A DNA stretch of 64,000 bases from Choristoneura fumiferana (GCF_025370935.1 NC_133499.1:1984440-2048439); one strand, 5' to 3'. Positions 1-11,215 are shown, counted from the stretch's first letter. Program-made: numbers and translations. The notes: a model not told the origin generated them from the letters alone.

Positions 1-639
1 GTCAGGTTCTCTAACCACTTATCCATCCGGTCGTCAATGTCGTTATGGGACCTACTTAATTGAATTGGCTGGATGCGAAGCACTAGGTGGGGGTAATGAA
101 ATCTATCTATATGGTGGCCAAAAGTAGAAATAATGTAGGCTCTGTCATCTGTCATACACATATGAATCTGTCATTAACAAAGAAATTTGTTTAGACCTAA
201 TTTTAATAATCTATTCAAGCTCGCATTATTGCTTGAATTATTGAACACAGTCTCTGTTTTGTTCTTAATTCCTCTACATCCCGGACATTTCCAGCAGATA
301 CCAAAAATTTTCGTTTTGAAACGGTTCGTGGTTGAAATTTGGCATTGAGTGAACTCACAAAACCGGTCTTCAAAATGGTAGTCATTTTGATTTGAAAACG
401 ATATTTAATTTAATTTATTACTAGCGATACAAGAACAATTATATATGTTCACTATTATTTGAAAAAAAAACCATTAAAGTAGGTAGCTTTATGTTTTTGT
501 TTTATACAATAGAAGTCCAACTAAACATGAAGTAAACAAACCCTGACATAACCAAAATAAAACACACCTTTTAAATAAATTTTACTTACCTCATTCAATT
601 TTAATGAACTAAAATGAATTCACAACCTTTTGGTTACTC
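1..639. other. AT-rich sequence without recognisable gene
   Basis: No ORF or exon with recognisable protein similarity is visible on either strand. The missing 5' exons of the phosphatase gene downstream were looked for here and not found. Confidence 0.4.
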
Positions 640-806
640 AAACCACGGTATCACAGTTGTACGTGATAGGTTTGATTTTTGTTTTTGTTTTCAAATCGGT
701 TCACAAATGACGGAGTTCTGAGGTAACAAACATAAAATAATAAAAAAATGATGATTAAAAAAAACTGAATTGATAACCTTCTCCTTTTTTTGAAGTCGAT
801 TAAAAA
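640..806 (+). repeat. End of interspersed repeat family P (AACCGACTTC family)
   Basis: It contains the block with 'caaatcggttcacaaatgac', 'gttctgaggtaacaaacat' and a terminal 'tttttttgaagtcg'. The same block recurs at 30475-30525, 37320-37460 and 45350-45390. A LINE follows directly. Confidence 0.6.
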
Positions 807-1990
807 CTGTTTGTGCGGTGTTTCTAGATGAAGACGTCTCCATTCTTAGAGAATAAGCTGGGTGTACCACAGGGAAGCATACTATTAGGTCCGTTGTTCT
901 TTCTGATTTACATTAAGGAGTTCTCCAAAGTTAATCCACACATAAGCGCTCTCTTTGCATATGACGCTTCTGTTCTTATATTAGGCAAGGGATTAAGCCA
1001 CGCTGAATATGAGACGTCCATAAACACCACACTAGGAAATATTGTAATGTGGTCGGCTTCTTTGAATCTAAGCATCAATTTGTCAAAAACCAAGTATATC
1101 CAATTCAGACCTTATCAAGCTAAAGCAGCCAAGCTTAGTATAAACTATGAAGGCACACCTATAGAAGAGGTAAATACATATAAATTTCTAGGAATTGTTA
1201 TTGATTCGTTCCTTAACTGGAAACAGCACATAGAGATGGTTAATGGCAGGTTGAGAGGATTTTGTTATGGTTTGCAAATGTTAATAAAAGTTGCGGATAC
1301 TAAGACAGCATTATCAGCATATTATGGATATGTGTACTCAATTTTAAATTACGGAGTTATCTTCTGGGAACTCAGTCAATGCTCTTTCTACTTTTATCCT
1401 GCAGAAAAGGTGTATCAGAATATTTTTTGGGCTGCAGGATGATGAAACATGTCGTCCTATATTTTCTGATCAAGGCTTACTTACTCTGACAAGTATTTAC
1501 ATCCTCCAGTGCTGTCTTTTTATCAAATGCAACCCTGCGGAATTTCAAGTTAAGGATACCACTAGACCAGTAAGAAACAAATATAAGTTAAATTTAAGGG
1601 TGCCAGAATCGAAAATGGTCATTGTACGCAAAGGAATGTATTATAATAGCATAAAAATTTTCAACCACCTACCCCAACATATAAAAGTGATGTCCGGAGC
1701 AAAATTTAAAACCACATTAAAAAATACAGTTTGAGGGAATATTTTGAATTTAATTTTGATGACAATATTGTGAGTTGTAACTAATCATTATCTTCTAATC
1801 ATTACCCTAATGTAGTAACATGACTAAGCAATTGTTTATTTATTTGACATTGTAATTAATGCATATATTAGTTCTGTGTCTGCTATTGTATGCTAAAATG
1901 GGGCAGATTATGTGCGGCTTACTATCAAACTTTAACAACTTCACCAACGTGTATACCATAATCATTCAATAAAGATATTATTATTATTAT
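807..1990 (+). mobile_element. 5'-truncated non-LTR retrotransposon (LINE), RT fragment
   Basis: An open frame at 828-1442 encodes the C-terminal half of a LINE reverse transcriptase: LGVPQGSILLGPLFFLIYI (RT block with PQGS), then thumb-type sequence such as YKFLGIVIDSFLNWKQHIE. After the stop near 1440, similar coding continues in another frame to about 1730 (VRNKYKLNLRVPESKM), so there is a frameshift. The catalytic FADD box reads FAYD: the first Asp is Tyr, so the enzyme would be dead even if transcribed. The element ends with AATAAA and a short (ATT)n tail at about 1967-1990, as expected for a LINE 3' end. The clade is not certain (jockey/CR1-like). Confidence 0.85.
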
Positions 1991-2049
1991 AAACCATCCC
2001 AAATGACATGATTCTAAGCCCAGAAGTTGTTATTTCGAAAATTTTACTT

Positions 2050-2345
2050 TTTTTTATTCTACTGTATGGCATACGAGCAAGTGGGTCTCCTGATGGTAAG
2101 AGATCACCACCGCCAATGAACATCTGCAACACCAGGGGTATTGCAGATGCGTTGCCAACCTAGAGGCCTAAGATGGGATACCTCAAGTGCCAGTAATTTC
2201 ACCGGCTGTCTTACTCTCCACGCCGAAACACAACAGTGCAAGCACTGCTGCTTCACGCCAAGATTAGCGAGCAAGATGGTGGTAGCAATCCGGGCGGACC
2301 TTGCACAAGGTCCTACCACCTGCACCTTACTGCTGGTTCTGATGG
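2050..2345 (+). repeat. Lepidopteran short interspersed repeat
   Basis: This is a GC-richer block with the text 'gcaagtgggtctcctgatgg', 'ccaggggtattgcagatg' and 'gcaagcactgctgcttcac'. I recognise it as a repeat common in moth and butterfly genomes. It is non-coding, and its small ORFs on both strands have no family features. It lies about 75 bp upstream of a phosphatase exon. Confidence 0.65.
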
Positions 2346-2420
2346 TTTACGCACGTAAAGCCGCGAATAAACACTAGTTAAGGCATGAAGCGGTTTTAGC
2401 TTATTGTTGTTTGATTCGAG

Positions 2421-2519
2421 GTATCATTCTCGGACCCCGAAGTGGACCGCGGCAAGCCGCACCCGGACATCTACCTCGTGGCGGCGAGTCGCTTCCCGGA
2501 CAAACCCAAGCCCGCACAA
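2421..2519 (+). CDS. Gs1l: HDHD1/PUDP-like exon A (motif III)
   Basis: It encodes SDPEVDRGKPHPDIYLVAA and FPDKPKPAQ; the Lys of RGKP is the HAD motif III lysine. The donor is CAA|GTAGGT, phase 0. The 5' limit is the least certain boundary of the gene: the AG at 2419-2420 has only a weak pyrimidine tract, and an in-frame TGA lies a few codons upstream. Confidence 0.85.
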
Positions 2520-5500
2520 GTAGGTAGTAGGTACCTACCGTAACAATTACCAGCCAGAAGTAAGCCAAGTTCAAGCTAACAGAACTGGCGAGCAGCACCG
2601 TGTGTATAATTTTACCCGAAGCATTTGGAGCCACTTTTGACCCCCTCATAAGTACCGTCCTACTTCTCTACTACGTTCCTACCGTCTCAACTAAAGTTTC
2701 ATCATTATTAATGTTATCATCTAGGTACATACATCTATCATCTCTGCTTTTAGAGGGGGGGGGGGGCGCTCGATTTTAATAAAAAATTGCACTTTCAAGT
2801 TAAATATTTCGCAAACAAATCACTGAATCGAAAAATCGTCTTAGCAAACCCTAAAATGGTTTTAAAAGACCTATCCAACGATATCCCGCACTATAGGGTT
2901 GGATGAGAAAAAAAATCACCCCCACTTTAAGTCTATGGGAGGTACCATATTTTTTTTATTGTACCATTTTGTCGGCATAGCTTACATAACTTAAATATCC
3001 GTGCCATATTACAGATTTCTAGCATTGATAGTCCCTGAGCAAAGCCGCGGACGGACGGACAAACAGACAGACAGACATGGCGAAACTATAAGGGGCCATT
3101 TCGGCTCCGGAACCCTAAAAAGTTGGAAAACCCCCGACTTTGTCACTTCAAAGTTCAATATCTCAAAAACGGCTGAACCGATTTTGATAAAACACGTCTA
3201 AGAACCATCGCTAACTTCTTCCAACTTTTTGTTGGTTAGGTTATTGAATTTCGTAGTAGCCCCCCGACCCCGTTCAAGTTGTTATGCCATATTATTATGC
3301 CATTATGGTGATTATGAAATGCCACACATCTATTAATACCATAAGATTCCATGGTTCTATTTTCAACACTGTCCATCCAATACGTATAGCTGGTTCGTTC
3401 TAACGTCGGCGTTGGAAAGAGATAGCTGTATCAAATGATGCTATTAATTTACTGTTCATACAGAAGTAGGTATGATGTTGGTTTATTGTTTGTGTATTTT
3501 GTTAAGTTGTAGTTATAATTACGTCTTTCCGTAAGTCATCATCATCATCCCAGCCTATATACTTCCCACTGCTGGGCACAGCCCTCCTCTCAGAATGAGA
3601 GCGCTTGTGTCGGCTTTCCCACGCGGGCCCAGTGCGGATTGGGAACTTCACACACACGATGTTTCCTTCACCGTAAAGCTCGTGGTAAATTTCTAATGTA
3701 AATTTCCGTAAGTAGCTGTCCGTAATTTCGTCTTTGTCCTGCGGGAAATTTTCATTTTCTCGGCATGAAAAATGTCCTCAATCTTGACTTGGGATATTGT
3801 AGCTTTCCAACGCGCTAAAAATAAGTTTTTGGCAAAAAAAAACATTTTTAATACGAGCTGCATTGTCATCCAAACTACATTGCGCACCATATTTCAAGTC
3901 AATGCCAATAACCGTTGAGGAGTTCAATCCTGCGGAGACGATCCTGGCCGGACTAACATGATGTCACTAGCAAATAATTGTATTGACACTAGATTTACCA
4001 TATGAATGCCAAATTACAAGTCTACCCACATACCTATATATCAAGAAGGTCTGTGAGTCAACCCGAACATTGGAAGCGCGTAAAATTTTACTTGCAAGAT
4101 TTCACCCGTAGCTACCGTAAACTGCTTCAACTTTGCCCTCTGGCCCCAACATTGCCCGAGTTGATTTAGAGCCGATAACTTAGCACTCTTATAGGTTTGA
4201 AACTTTTATCTGCACGGGAATTATTATTACGGGGGGATAAAAGTTTTAAAACCTAAAGGGTGCTAAGTTTTCGACTCTAAATCGAATCAGGCAATGTTGG
4301 GGCCAGAGGGCAAAGTTGTAGCAGTTTACGGTACATGCAATGGCATACATAGGTACATTGCAAGTTAAATAAAAGCAGGGGGGCTACTTGGAAATTTTAA
4401 AATCAAAGTTCGTATCGTACCGTCCCTCTTATTCTCGTATTAAATAATACAAGCGTCAGCGGGACAGCAAGATACGAAGTTTGAATTTGCCACTTCGTAT
4501 TATGCCCAGTAGTAGTTAGTTCGTAGTTAGTTTTGGAACACGAACTTTTATTCGTTGCGTAATCCGACGTTCGCGTTAAGTAAGCCGCTAAGTTATGCAA
4601 GATGTGTCAAGTAGCACGCGTGGTTAAGGTCATCATCAAAATTAAAACGTATTGCGGTTGACAACAACAATGTGCCAAGTGTCAAGTGCCAAGAGCGCGT
4701 CGGACACGCCCGAAATAGGGTTCCGCAGCCATTACGAAAGAAATAAGTAATATTTTTCTAAGGACTTCGTATTTTATGCTGAATCTTCCATAGTTTAGGT
4801 ATATTATACCTTGGGCTGCTATTTACTCTTAAACTACTAATAATTCTCAAGCAAACTTAACCGTTTCAGTTTTACTTGAAAGTTTGATATACTGTTGTAG
4901 TTGATTTACCTTGCGTAAATTATAGCTATTATAAAATGAGACTATTACAATATGTTTGAAATGGATTAATTACCCTATATCTTTCATTAAATACTACATT
5001 CTGCCATGTAATCGGATGTTGTCTGTTTGTCACAGTGCATCGTGTTCGAAGACTCCGAGGTGGGCGTGCAGGCTGCAGTCGCGGCTGGCATGCAGGTGTG
5101 TACCCACCCTTACACTACCACCCAGTGGCGTAGCGTAGTTGGGGCATGGAGGGGGGCCGTCCGCCCCGGGCGGCACATTTAGGGGGCGGCAAAATACCAT
5201 AAAAATTTAACGGTATGTGTGGTGAAGTTCCCAATCCGCACTGGGCCCGTGTGGGAACTACGGCCCAAGTATTCTTCTGAAAGGAGGACTGTGCTCAGCA
5301 GTGGGACGTGTACCTACACAAAAAAAATGTCGCACCTACGATTCGGACCGACTACAATGAGTATACCCTAAATAGTGCGGCGAAATTTTCTTCCGCCCGG
5401 GCGGCTGATGCCCACGCTACGCCACTGCTATCATCGTACCACTACTCGTACCTACATCTGTAGGTACATAATATATGCCCATCGGGAAAAGTCGGATCAC

Positions 5501-8464
5501 GAACAGGATACGACCGCACCCGAACGAGCAATTCTTGTGTATATATTTCGGGGATCTCGGAACGGCTCCAAAGATTTCGATGAAATTTGGTATACCACGC
5601 CTACCACCACTGCCTATTTCTTCTTATTCTCTTTTAAAATATGGCTTTTCTGTCCTAATTAATAGGACAATTTCGCCAGTGTCAAGGTAAACTCTCTTTG
5701 AGAGGGACGTTGTACGGTGATTGTAGTTTTTGCAACTTGATAGTAAAATTCCAGAAACCACGTGGAGACAACTTGCGCATTAAAAAATGTCAGACACGAG
5801 AGCAATTTATAATTTTGTGATCACCGTTCACTGTTAAGGTTAATCGCCGCATAAAACACTATCAAAGCTATACTTCAACTAGCCAAAGAAACAGAAATAG
5901 CAAAATTAGATATTGTCTACATCCGCCATGTTCGAATGCTACAAATCGAATCCACCACTGCCTAAAAGTTCATTACTTAATACTCAGTTTTTACGCATTT
6001 TTGAGATACATTTTTTATGCGACGTCTTTACGTTACTTCCGGATTGTGTTCGAATCGCTTAACGGTGTTGTGCGTATACAATTATTGGAATTATACCTTT
6101 ATTGTTTTTGTGATACTAGTCGTGGCAATGAACTTTTAGGCAAAGTTAGGCGGCGGAAGGTATATGTAGGCGTTTTCGGGTATGAAAAATTGATTTAACT
6201 TGGTCTTATCTCTGGGAAAACGCTTGTTATCAAGTTTTAGCCCGAGCGAAGCTCGGTCGCCCAGGTACTTATTATTTTCATATCCATTAATATGGAATTT
6301 TATTATTTCGTGTCAAATATCAAAGGCTGCATGATGAGTAGTTGAGTACTGAAACTTTAGAGAGCACGATGAATACGAACTGTGCTGTTATAATTCGATG
6401 GAACACCATTATGCAGTACATCTGTACCGTTACCTATCATAATATTTATCTAAGGATTTCGTATTGTGCGCTCGATTTTAATGCAAATTTGCACTTTAGA
6501 GTTGAATATTTGTCAAACAGAAGATCACTGAATCGAAAAATCGTCTTGGAACCCCCCAATGGTTTTAAAAGCCTTATTCAACGATACCCCACACTTATAG
6601 GGTTAGTCGAGAGAGAAAAATCACCCCCACTTTACGTCTATGGGAGCTACCCTAAATTTTTTTTTTTAATTTAATTTAATTTTACCACTGTCGGCGTGAC
6701 TGATATGTATATTCATGCCAAATTACAGCTTTCTAGTACTAACGGTCTCTAAGCTTAGCCGCAGACGGACTGACAGGCGGACGGACATGGCGGAACTATA
6801 AGGGTTCCCAGTTGACTACGGAACCCTAAAAATGTCTAAGTGACATTACTTTAATTCAATCCATTCGTGCCAGCTCTTATGATCGACCTGTAATAAATGC
6901 TTGGTCACTGCGAGTAGCGGCCTCAGTGGAACTCTGCCGTCTTTGCAGTGGGTGGTGCTTGCAGGTGGTGATGGTGCCGGACCCGCGGCTCGGCCGCGAG
7001 CGCACCAGGCAGGCCACGCTCGTGCTCAGGTGGGTGCGCACCCTAACGACGACGATCGTCATTATTGGCATTAAGAGAAGTTTCCCTGCCGGCCGCGCGG
7101 CCGCGTTAGGTATTCGTTTGGGATATTGCTGTCTTTATCGCTCGTGACATAAGCGCTCGCAGCCGTCCCCCCCATGCTCCCCCATGCCTTCCGCAACGAC
7201 GTCCGTAATTTATATCGAGATAGCTGTAGGCTTTTCATGATTTGGGCGGTTGAATTTTGGGTTTCGTTGTCCTCATATTATACTAAAAGTTTAGCACAGA
7301 AATCAATGATATTTTACAATCAAGATATTCATTATATTTTGTATGCCTGTGGTTTTTTCGATTTTTGTAAAAATGCTTTATTAGTCTGTAATTCTCGTGC
7401 AAAGTTGACATCTTTTTTTGTCGACTTTTATTTTGAGCTCCTGTAATTCTGATATTACACATTTATATATTATGAAAATCTGAAAAACCACAGGCATAGA
7501 TAATTACGTCTAGTCCATACTTACAAAATTTCATATATTTCCGTTGCCTAGTTTTCAAATGAGACCGGGACTGCGATTGTATGGAGAATGGAACGAAGAG
7601 ACTTCTCTTAAGGTCTCCACACATTACACCGTATCATACCATGACCGTAATAGCAACGTGTCAGGCAAACATATATACTTCTTCGTATTGAAAAGTATGA
7701 GACTATGCCCACTAGCATGTTGAGTATTTTTTTATTTTATTTCAAATATGACTTCTGTCCTACTTTAGGACAATTTCGCCAGTGTCGAAGTAAGCTCTCT
7801 TTGGGAGCGATGTTGTACGGTGATTGCAGTTTTTGCAACTTGATAGTAAAATTCCAGAAACCACGTGGAGACAACTTGCGCATTAAAAAATGACAGACAC
7901 GAGAGCAATAAGTATAGAATTTTGAGATTACTGTTCACTGTTAAGGTTAATCGCCGCATAAAACACTATCAAAATTATACTTCAACTAACCAAAGAAACC
8001 AGAAATACCAAAATTAGATACGTCTACATCCGCCATGTTCGAATACTACAAATCGAATCCCCATGTGTCGTAACCAACCGTCGCCGTCGCGCATCCGGTG
8101 CATGTATGCGTTTGACATTCCGTTTGACACTGTCTGACACGTTCCTATTACTATTACGGTCATGGCATTAGACGGTGTAATGTGTAGAGACCTCTTACTG
8201 AAGTTAGTTGAGAAAGAAAGATAAATACGAACTATTCCGACAAAATACGACAGAAAAACATTATTCACTAGAACTGTACGATAATGACTGGATACCTACT
8301 TAATCTTTATTACTTACTTTGTTTGTATGAGGTATAAACATTTTCTTTTCCTCAAAAGCTTCTTTGTTCCCAGGTCTTTGCGTGACTTCAAACCGGAGCT
8401 GTTCGGTCTTCCGCCCTTCAACGAAGCGCCCCCTTCCACCACGGTGCCCATCCACCACTCCTGA
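2421..8464 (+). CDS. Gs1l: HAD-family phosphatase, HDHD1/PUDP (Gs1-like), 3' part of gene
   Basis: Four exons (2421-2519, 5036-5095, 6965-7029, 8374-8464) join in phase into about 104 C-terminal residues. The family is pseudouridine-5'-phosphatase-like HAD hydrolases, cytosolic enzymes that dephosphorylate pseudouridine 5'-phosphate; the exact substrate here is inferred from the family. Visible features are the motif III region DPEVDRGKPHPDIYLVAA with its conserved Lys, the motif IV region IVFEDSEVGVQAAVAAGM with the acidic pair, then VVMVPDPRL and the tail LRDFKPELFGLPPF. Junctions 1 and 2 are phase 0; junction 3 splits an Arg codon (AG|G). All donors are GT and all acceptors AG. The N-terminal half, with motif I (DxDxT) and the cap, is not in the window and presumably lies to the left. 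A poly(A) signal follows at 8979. The gene converges with the FAR gene. Confidence 0.92.
2750..3115 (+). repeat. Repeat family R, 3' part
   Basis: It carries the G-run followed by 'cgctcgattttaat', the 'ccaacgatatcccgcactat' block, (GGAC/AGAC) runs at 3050-3080 and 'tttcggctccggaaccctaa' at the end. See the fuller copy at 15398-16012. Confidence 0.75.
3541..3700 (-). repeat. Fragment of tRNA-derived SINE (3' half)
   Basis: This is the reverse complement of the 3' half of the SINE at 26281-26572: 'cccactgctgggcac' near 3567, 'gcgggcccagtgcgga' near 3625, and 'tttccttcaccgtaaagct' near 3662. Confidence 0.7.
3700..4112. other. Intronic sequence, one block shared with 39417-40080
   Basis: Text around 3880-3950 (ATTTCAAGTCAATGC, then GGAG, then GACGATCCTG) resembles the repeat near 39600. 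No exon is visible. Confidence 0.35.
4113..4333. mobile_element. MITE with about 40-bp terminal inverted repeats, TA target
   Basis: The ends are TACCGTAAACTGC and GCAGTTTACGGTA. The arms continue as CTTTGCCCTCTGGCCCCAAC on one side and its complement on the other, with few mismatches. A second inner inverted repeat ('ataaaagttt') lies at the centre. TA at both ends fits Tc1/mariner-like mobilisation. Confidence 0.8.
4377..4497. mobile_element. MITE, GGGGCTAC family (copy 1)
   Basis: Imperfect inverted repeats: 'aaagttcgtatcgtaccgtc' against 'gggacagcaagatacgaagt', around an AT-rich centre. It is the same family as 8520-8648 and 16105-16222. Confidence 0.7.
4690..4895 (+). repeat. Repeat family R, 5' part
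   Basis: It starts 'aagagcgcgtcggacacgcc' and 'gggttccgcagcc', and runs to 'gaaagtttgatatactg'. The 3' part of the family is missing here. Confidence 0.7.
5036..5095 (+). CDS. Gs1l: HDHD1/PUDP-like exon B (motif IV)
   Basis: Twenty codons, CIVFEDSEVGVQAAVAAGMQ, flanked by acceptor TTTGTCACAG and donor GTGTGT. Both ends are phase 0. The ED pair matches HAD motif IV acidic residues that coordinate Mg2+. Confidence 0.93.
5123..5427. mobile_element. MITE with CAGTGGCGTAGC termini (hAT-like)
   Basis: The ends are CAGTGGCGTAGCG and CGCTACGCCACTG. The flanking 8-mers CTACCACC and CTATCATC agree at 6 of 8 bases, consistent with an eroded 8-bp target duplication as made by hAT transposons. A SINE fragment (5218-5310) lies inside. 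Confidence 0.7.
5218..5310 (+). repeat. SINE 3' fragment nested in a MITE
   Basis: Text 'gttcccaatccgcactgggc' and 'cagcagtgggacgt' matches the 3' half of the SINE at 26281-26572. Confidence 0.7.
5640..5962 (+). repeat. Repeat Q, copy 1
   Basis: It is closely similar over about 320 bp to 7738-8060: 'ggacaatttcgccagtgtc', 'ttgatagtaaaattccagaa', 'ccgccatgttcgaat'. It sits in the intron between phosphatase exons B and C. Confidence 0.75.
5963..6142. mobile_element. MITE with GCCTAAAAGTTCATT termini (copy 1)
   Basis: Terminal inverted repeats GCCTAAAAGTTCATT and AATGAACTTTTAGGC enclose about 150 bp. The related copy 12902-13080 is in opposite orientation. Confidence 0.7.
6466..6830 (+). repeat. 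Repeat family R, 3' part
   Basis: It runs from 'gctcgattttaatgcaaat' to 'gactacggaaccctaaaaa'. It carries the 'tttacgtctatgggag' block and a GGAC/GACA run. Confidence 0.7.
6965..7029 (+). CDS. Gs1l: HDHD1/PUDP-like exon C
   Basis: It encodes VVMVPDPRLGRERTRQATLV plus LR. The acceptor is GTGCTTGCAG; the donor is CTCAG|GTGGGT after two bases of an Arg codon. It matches the VVMVPD block that follows motif IV in this family. Confidence 0.93.
7611..8193. mobile_element. DNA transposon derivative with about 55-bp TIRs, CTTA flanks
   Basis: The ends are AGGTCTCCACACATTACACC and the complement of AGGTCTCTACACATTACACC. The arms continue through 'ccatgaccgtaatag'. CTTA flanks both sides (7607-7610 and 8194-8197), a probable 4-bp target duplication. 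Repeat Q copy 2 (about 7738-8060) fills the interior. No transposase ORF is visible. Confidence 0.75.
8374..8464 (+). CDS. Gs1l: HDHD1/PUDP-like terminal exon D with TGA stop
   Basis: The acceptor is TTTGTTCCCAG. The first base completes the split Arg. It encodes SLRDFKPELFGLPPF and then a short divergent tail, with the stop TGA at 8462-8464. The family usually ends just after ELFGLP-like sequence, so the ending is as expected. Confidence 0.93.
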
Positions 8465-8519
8465 CCAAGTGACCATGCACCACTCCTATACTCCGTCCAA
8501 GGGAGCGAGCTATAGTACA

Positions 8520-8648
8520 GGGGGGTACCACGAAATTCGAAAATCGAAGGTCGTATCGTCCCGTCCCTCTCACTCTCGTATAAATAGTATAAGTGTCAAG
8601 AGGGACGGAACGACACGAACATCGATTTTCGAATTTCGTAGTAGCCCC
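8520..8648. mobile_element. MITE, GGGGCTAC family (copy 2)
   Basis: Best-preserved copy in the window: 'cacgaaattcgaaaatcgaa' against 'tcgattttcgaatttcgtag', with ends GGGG and CCCC. It lies just 3' of the phosphatase stop. Confidence 0.8.
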
Positions 8649-8701
8649 GCTGTGTTTGAGTAGGTAAAGTACGCTCGGTTACTTGTATAGCGCAAACCTA
8701 A

Positions 8702-8853
8702 GGGCCAGTACAGACAGACTGCATTCCAACTGCCCACACATATTTCGTTGCAGATCGATTGCAGACGGCACAATTGTGCTCTGACTGCAATTGAATTGTA
8801 TGTGCAGTCGGCAGTTACGTTGCAATTGGAATGCAGTCTGTCTGTACCGGCCC
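8702..8853. mobile_element. PIF/Harbinger-type MITE with TAA target duplication
   Basis: The ends are GGGCCAGTACAGACAGACTG and CAGTCTGTCTGTACCGGCCC. TAA flanks both sides (8699-8701 and 8854-8856). A 3-bp TWA duplication and GGG-starting TIRs are typical of PIF/Harbinger. Confidence 0.85.
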
Positions 8854-8978
8854 TAACGCGTTTAAAACGCTACGTCTGTGCGGCACGCGTATTATTTCTA
8901 CAAGTTGATTTGTTTTAGTTCAAGATGTACTCATGAGTGTCCTTGGAGGTTTTTCGTAAAGGCGATACAGGAAATGTA

Positions 8979-8984
8979 AATAAA
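8979..8984 (+). terminator. Candidate poly(A) signal of the phosphatase gene
   Basis: This is the first clear AATAAA downstream of the stop codon (about 515 bp). Two MITEs (8520-8648 and 8702-8853) lie between stop and signal, so they would be part of the 3' UTR. Confidence 0.5.
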
Positions 8985-9285
8985 TATTGTTGATTTAAAT
9001 GTTAATAGTTTTTTTTAACCTTAAGATCATTTTTTGTCAAGCACACAGAACCTGTAAGAGCAACGGAAATGATATCACGTGTATTTCTTTCGATAGTGAA
9101 TATCGCTATATGTTTTTATCATCTTTTTTGTCAATATACACACGTTTTTAGGACTCCGTAGTCCTACTGAACCCTTATAGTTTTACGTTGTCCGTCCGTC
9201 TGTCCGCGGTTTAGCTTCGAAACTGCTAGTGAAAAGCTGTGATTTTGCATGAGTATATAATAATAGATATGTTAATTACACCGAC

Positions 9286-9480
9286 AAAGTCATCATCATC
9301 ATCATCATCATCATCCGAAAGACGCCACTGCTGAACAAAGGTGTCTCCAGAAAGCCACAATGAACGACAACTCGCCACTTGCATCCACCGGTTGCCCGCA
9401 ACTCTCACGATGTCGTCAGTCAACTTAGTGGGAGGCCTACCAAAGATTCGTCTTTCGGTAAATCCCCCACTGGCCCCCAC
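9286..9480 (-). mobile_element. RTE-type LINE 3' fragment with (GAT)n tail
   Basis: The - strand encodes RIFGRPPTKLTDDIVRVAGN, then RWMQVASCRSLWL and FVQQW. These match the C-terminus typical of RTE LINEs and parallel GRPRRRWRDDL in the RTE at 31592-34272. The (ATC)n run at 9290-9314 is its simple-repeat tail. The rest of the LINE is absent. Confidence 0.8.
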
Positions 9481-9531
9481 AAACCCGATAAAATAGACAA
9501 AAAAACAAAGTAGTAGGTGCATTTTTTTTTA

Positions 9532-9551
9532 TCCTACTAATATTAAAAATG

Positions 9552-9620
<69 letters not shown>

Positions 9621-9860
9621 TTGTTACTCCTTCACGCTAAAACGGCTGGACGGATTTAGATGAAATTTGGTGTGTAGAAGCTGGACTTCTGGAATAACAC
9701 ATACTTAGGCTACTTTTTATCCCGATATTCATACGGCATAGTGATAAAATCTCGAAATAACAACCGCTGGGCTTAGAGTCATGTAATTTGGTATGTAGGT
9801 AGCTGGACATCTGAAATATCACATACCTAAAGCTACTTTTTTCCCCGATATTCCCACGGA
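9532..9860 (+). repeat. Repeat family S with (GT)n tract
   Basis: It begins 'tcctactaatatt'. A (GT)n microsatellite follows at about 9551-9616, then 'gttactccttcacgctaaaa', 'cggctggacggattta' and two tandem 'tttggtatgtaggtagctgg'-like blocks. Relatives are at 18543-18935 (opposite strand) and 23168-23340. Confidence 0.75.
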
Positions 9861-10424
9861 TTTTGAAATTTTGGACAGTTGTCTTAACACAACCTCAATG
9901 AAGACCACGATATAAATTTTGGGAATTCCCAGGGGAATTTTATAAAATCCGGAATATCAATTGTACCAGATCGAATAGTTTACGCGTGCGCAGCCGCGGG
10001 TCAACTCTATAAAAATATTTTTAGAGCGATTAATCTTTGCAATTCTAGTGTAGTGTGTAACTACGTAACAGTGTGGCCTGATTCATGGCTTTAACACACG
10101 TGCAGTCAAGTTCTTAGCTCATATCACATGTCATTTCTATTCCTTTTGTAGTTTTGTGCCGAAGCTCTATATTATTAGATCAGGAAGTATATTTCAAGTT
10201 CACGTGCAAGGGCGGCAGTTGTTTGTTCTACTACTCTGATTATGTTAAGAATTTTATTGAATACACGAATAAAATTATTTCTATTAGTTTTACTAAACTA
10301 TTATTAACCTTTTAACAGCCAATACGTTTTCATTCTTACGTGCCCGTATCGCCACCTACACCGAAACTATATGACATTTTGTATTAATTATAAGACTGCG
10401 GCTAAATGAGCTGGATAATTTTGA
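9861..10424. other. Intergenic sequence, nothing recognised
   Basis: This lies between the convergent genes. No exon, structured repeat or conserved coding motif is seen. Confidence 0.35.
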
Positions 10425-11085
10425 GGGTTCCGGAGCCAAAATGGCAAAAACGGAACCCTTAGGTATAGTTTTGCCATGTCTGTCTGTCTGTCTGTCCGTC
10501 CGCGGCTTTGCTCAGGGACTATCAATGCTAGAAAGCTGAAATTTAGCACGAATATGTATAATAAACTATGCCGCCAAATTGAACAATAAAAATTTCAAAA
10601 AAAAATTTTTTCATGTACCATAGACGTAAAGTGTGGGTGATTTTTTTTTCTGATCCAACCTTGTAGTGTGGGGTATCGTTGGATAAAATTAATAGGGGGT
10701 TGCTAAAACGGTTTTTCGATTCAGTGATTTGTTTGCAAAATATTCAACTTTAAAGTGCAAACTTTCATTAAAATCGAGCGTCCCCCTCCCTCTAAAATCT
10801 AAACCGGTGGGTGGATTTTGTTAAAAAAAAAAAACAGAATGTTGGTAAGTATATCAAACTTTCAAGGAAAACTATAACGGCAAAGTTTGCTTGAGAATTA
10901 TTAGTAGTTTAAGAGTAAATAGCAGCCTAAGGTATAAAATATACCTAAACTTGGTGCTGTTTTTGTCACGTTAAAGCGAGTTTCTTTGCTTTTTAACTAT
11001 GTTTCATTAAAATCGGTTCAGCCATTTTTGAGATATTGAACTTTGTAATAACAATGTCGGGGGTTTTGCAACTTTTCTAAGAATC
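10425..11085 (-). repeat. Repeat family R, long copy in reverse orientation
   Basis: It starts 'gagggttccggagccaaaat' and has (TGTC)n near 10480-10500. It continues through the complement of the C-run, 'ggtataaaatatacctaaac' and 'ttcagccatttttgagatat'. Confidence 0.75.
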
Positions 11086-11215
11086 AAACAAAAATTCCGT
11101 ATAAAATTCTTACAGAATGTTCTGTCAAATTTACCCAAAATAGCCCAAAACTAAACCTAGAAAGTCTGGAATCTGGATAAGTGGATAATTAGGTACCTAA
11201 TAGGAAAGTACTGTA

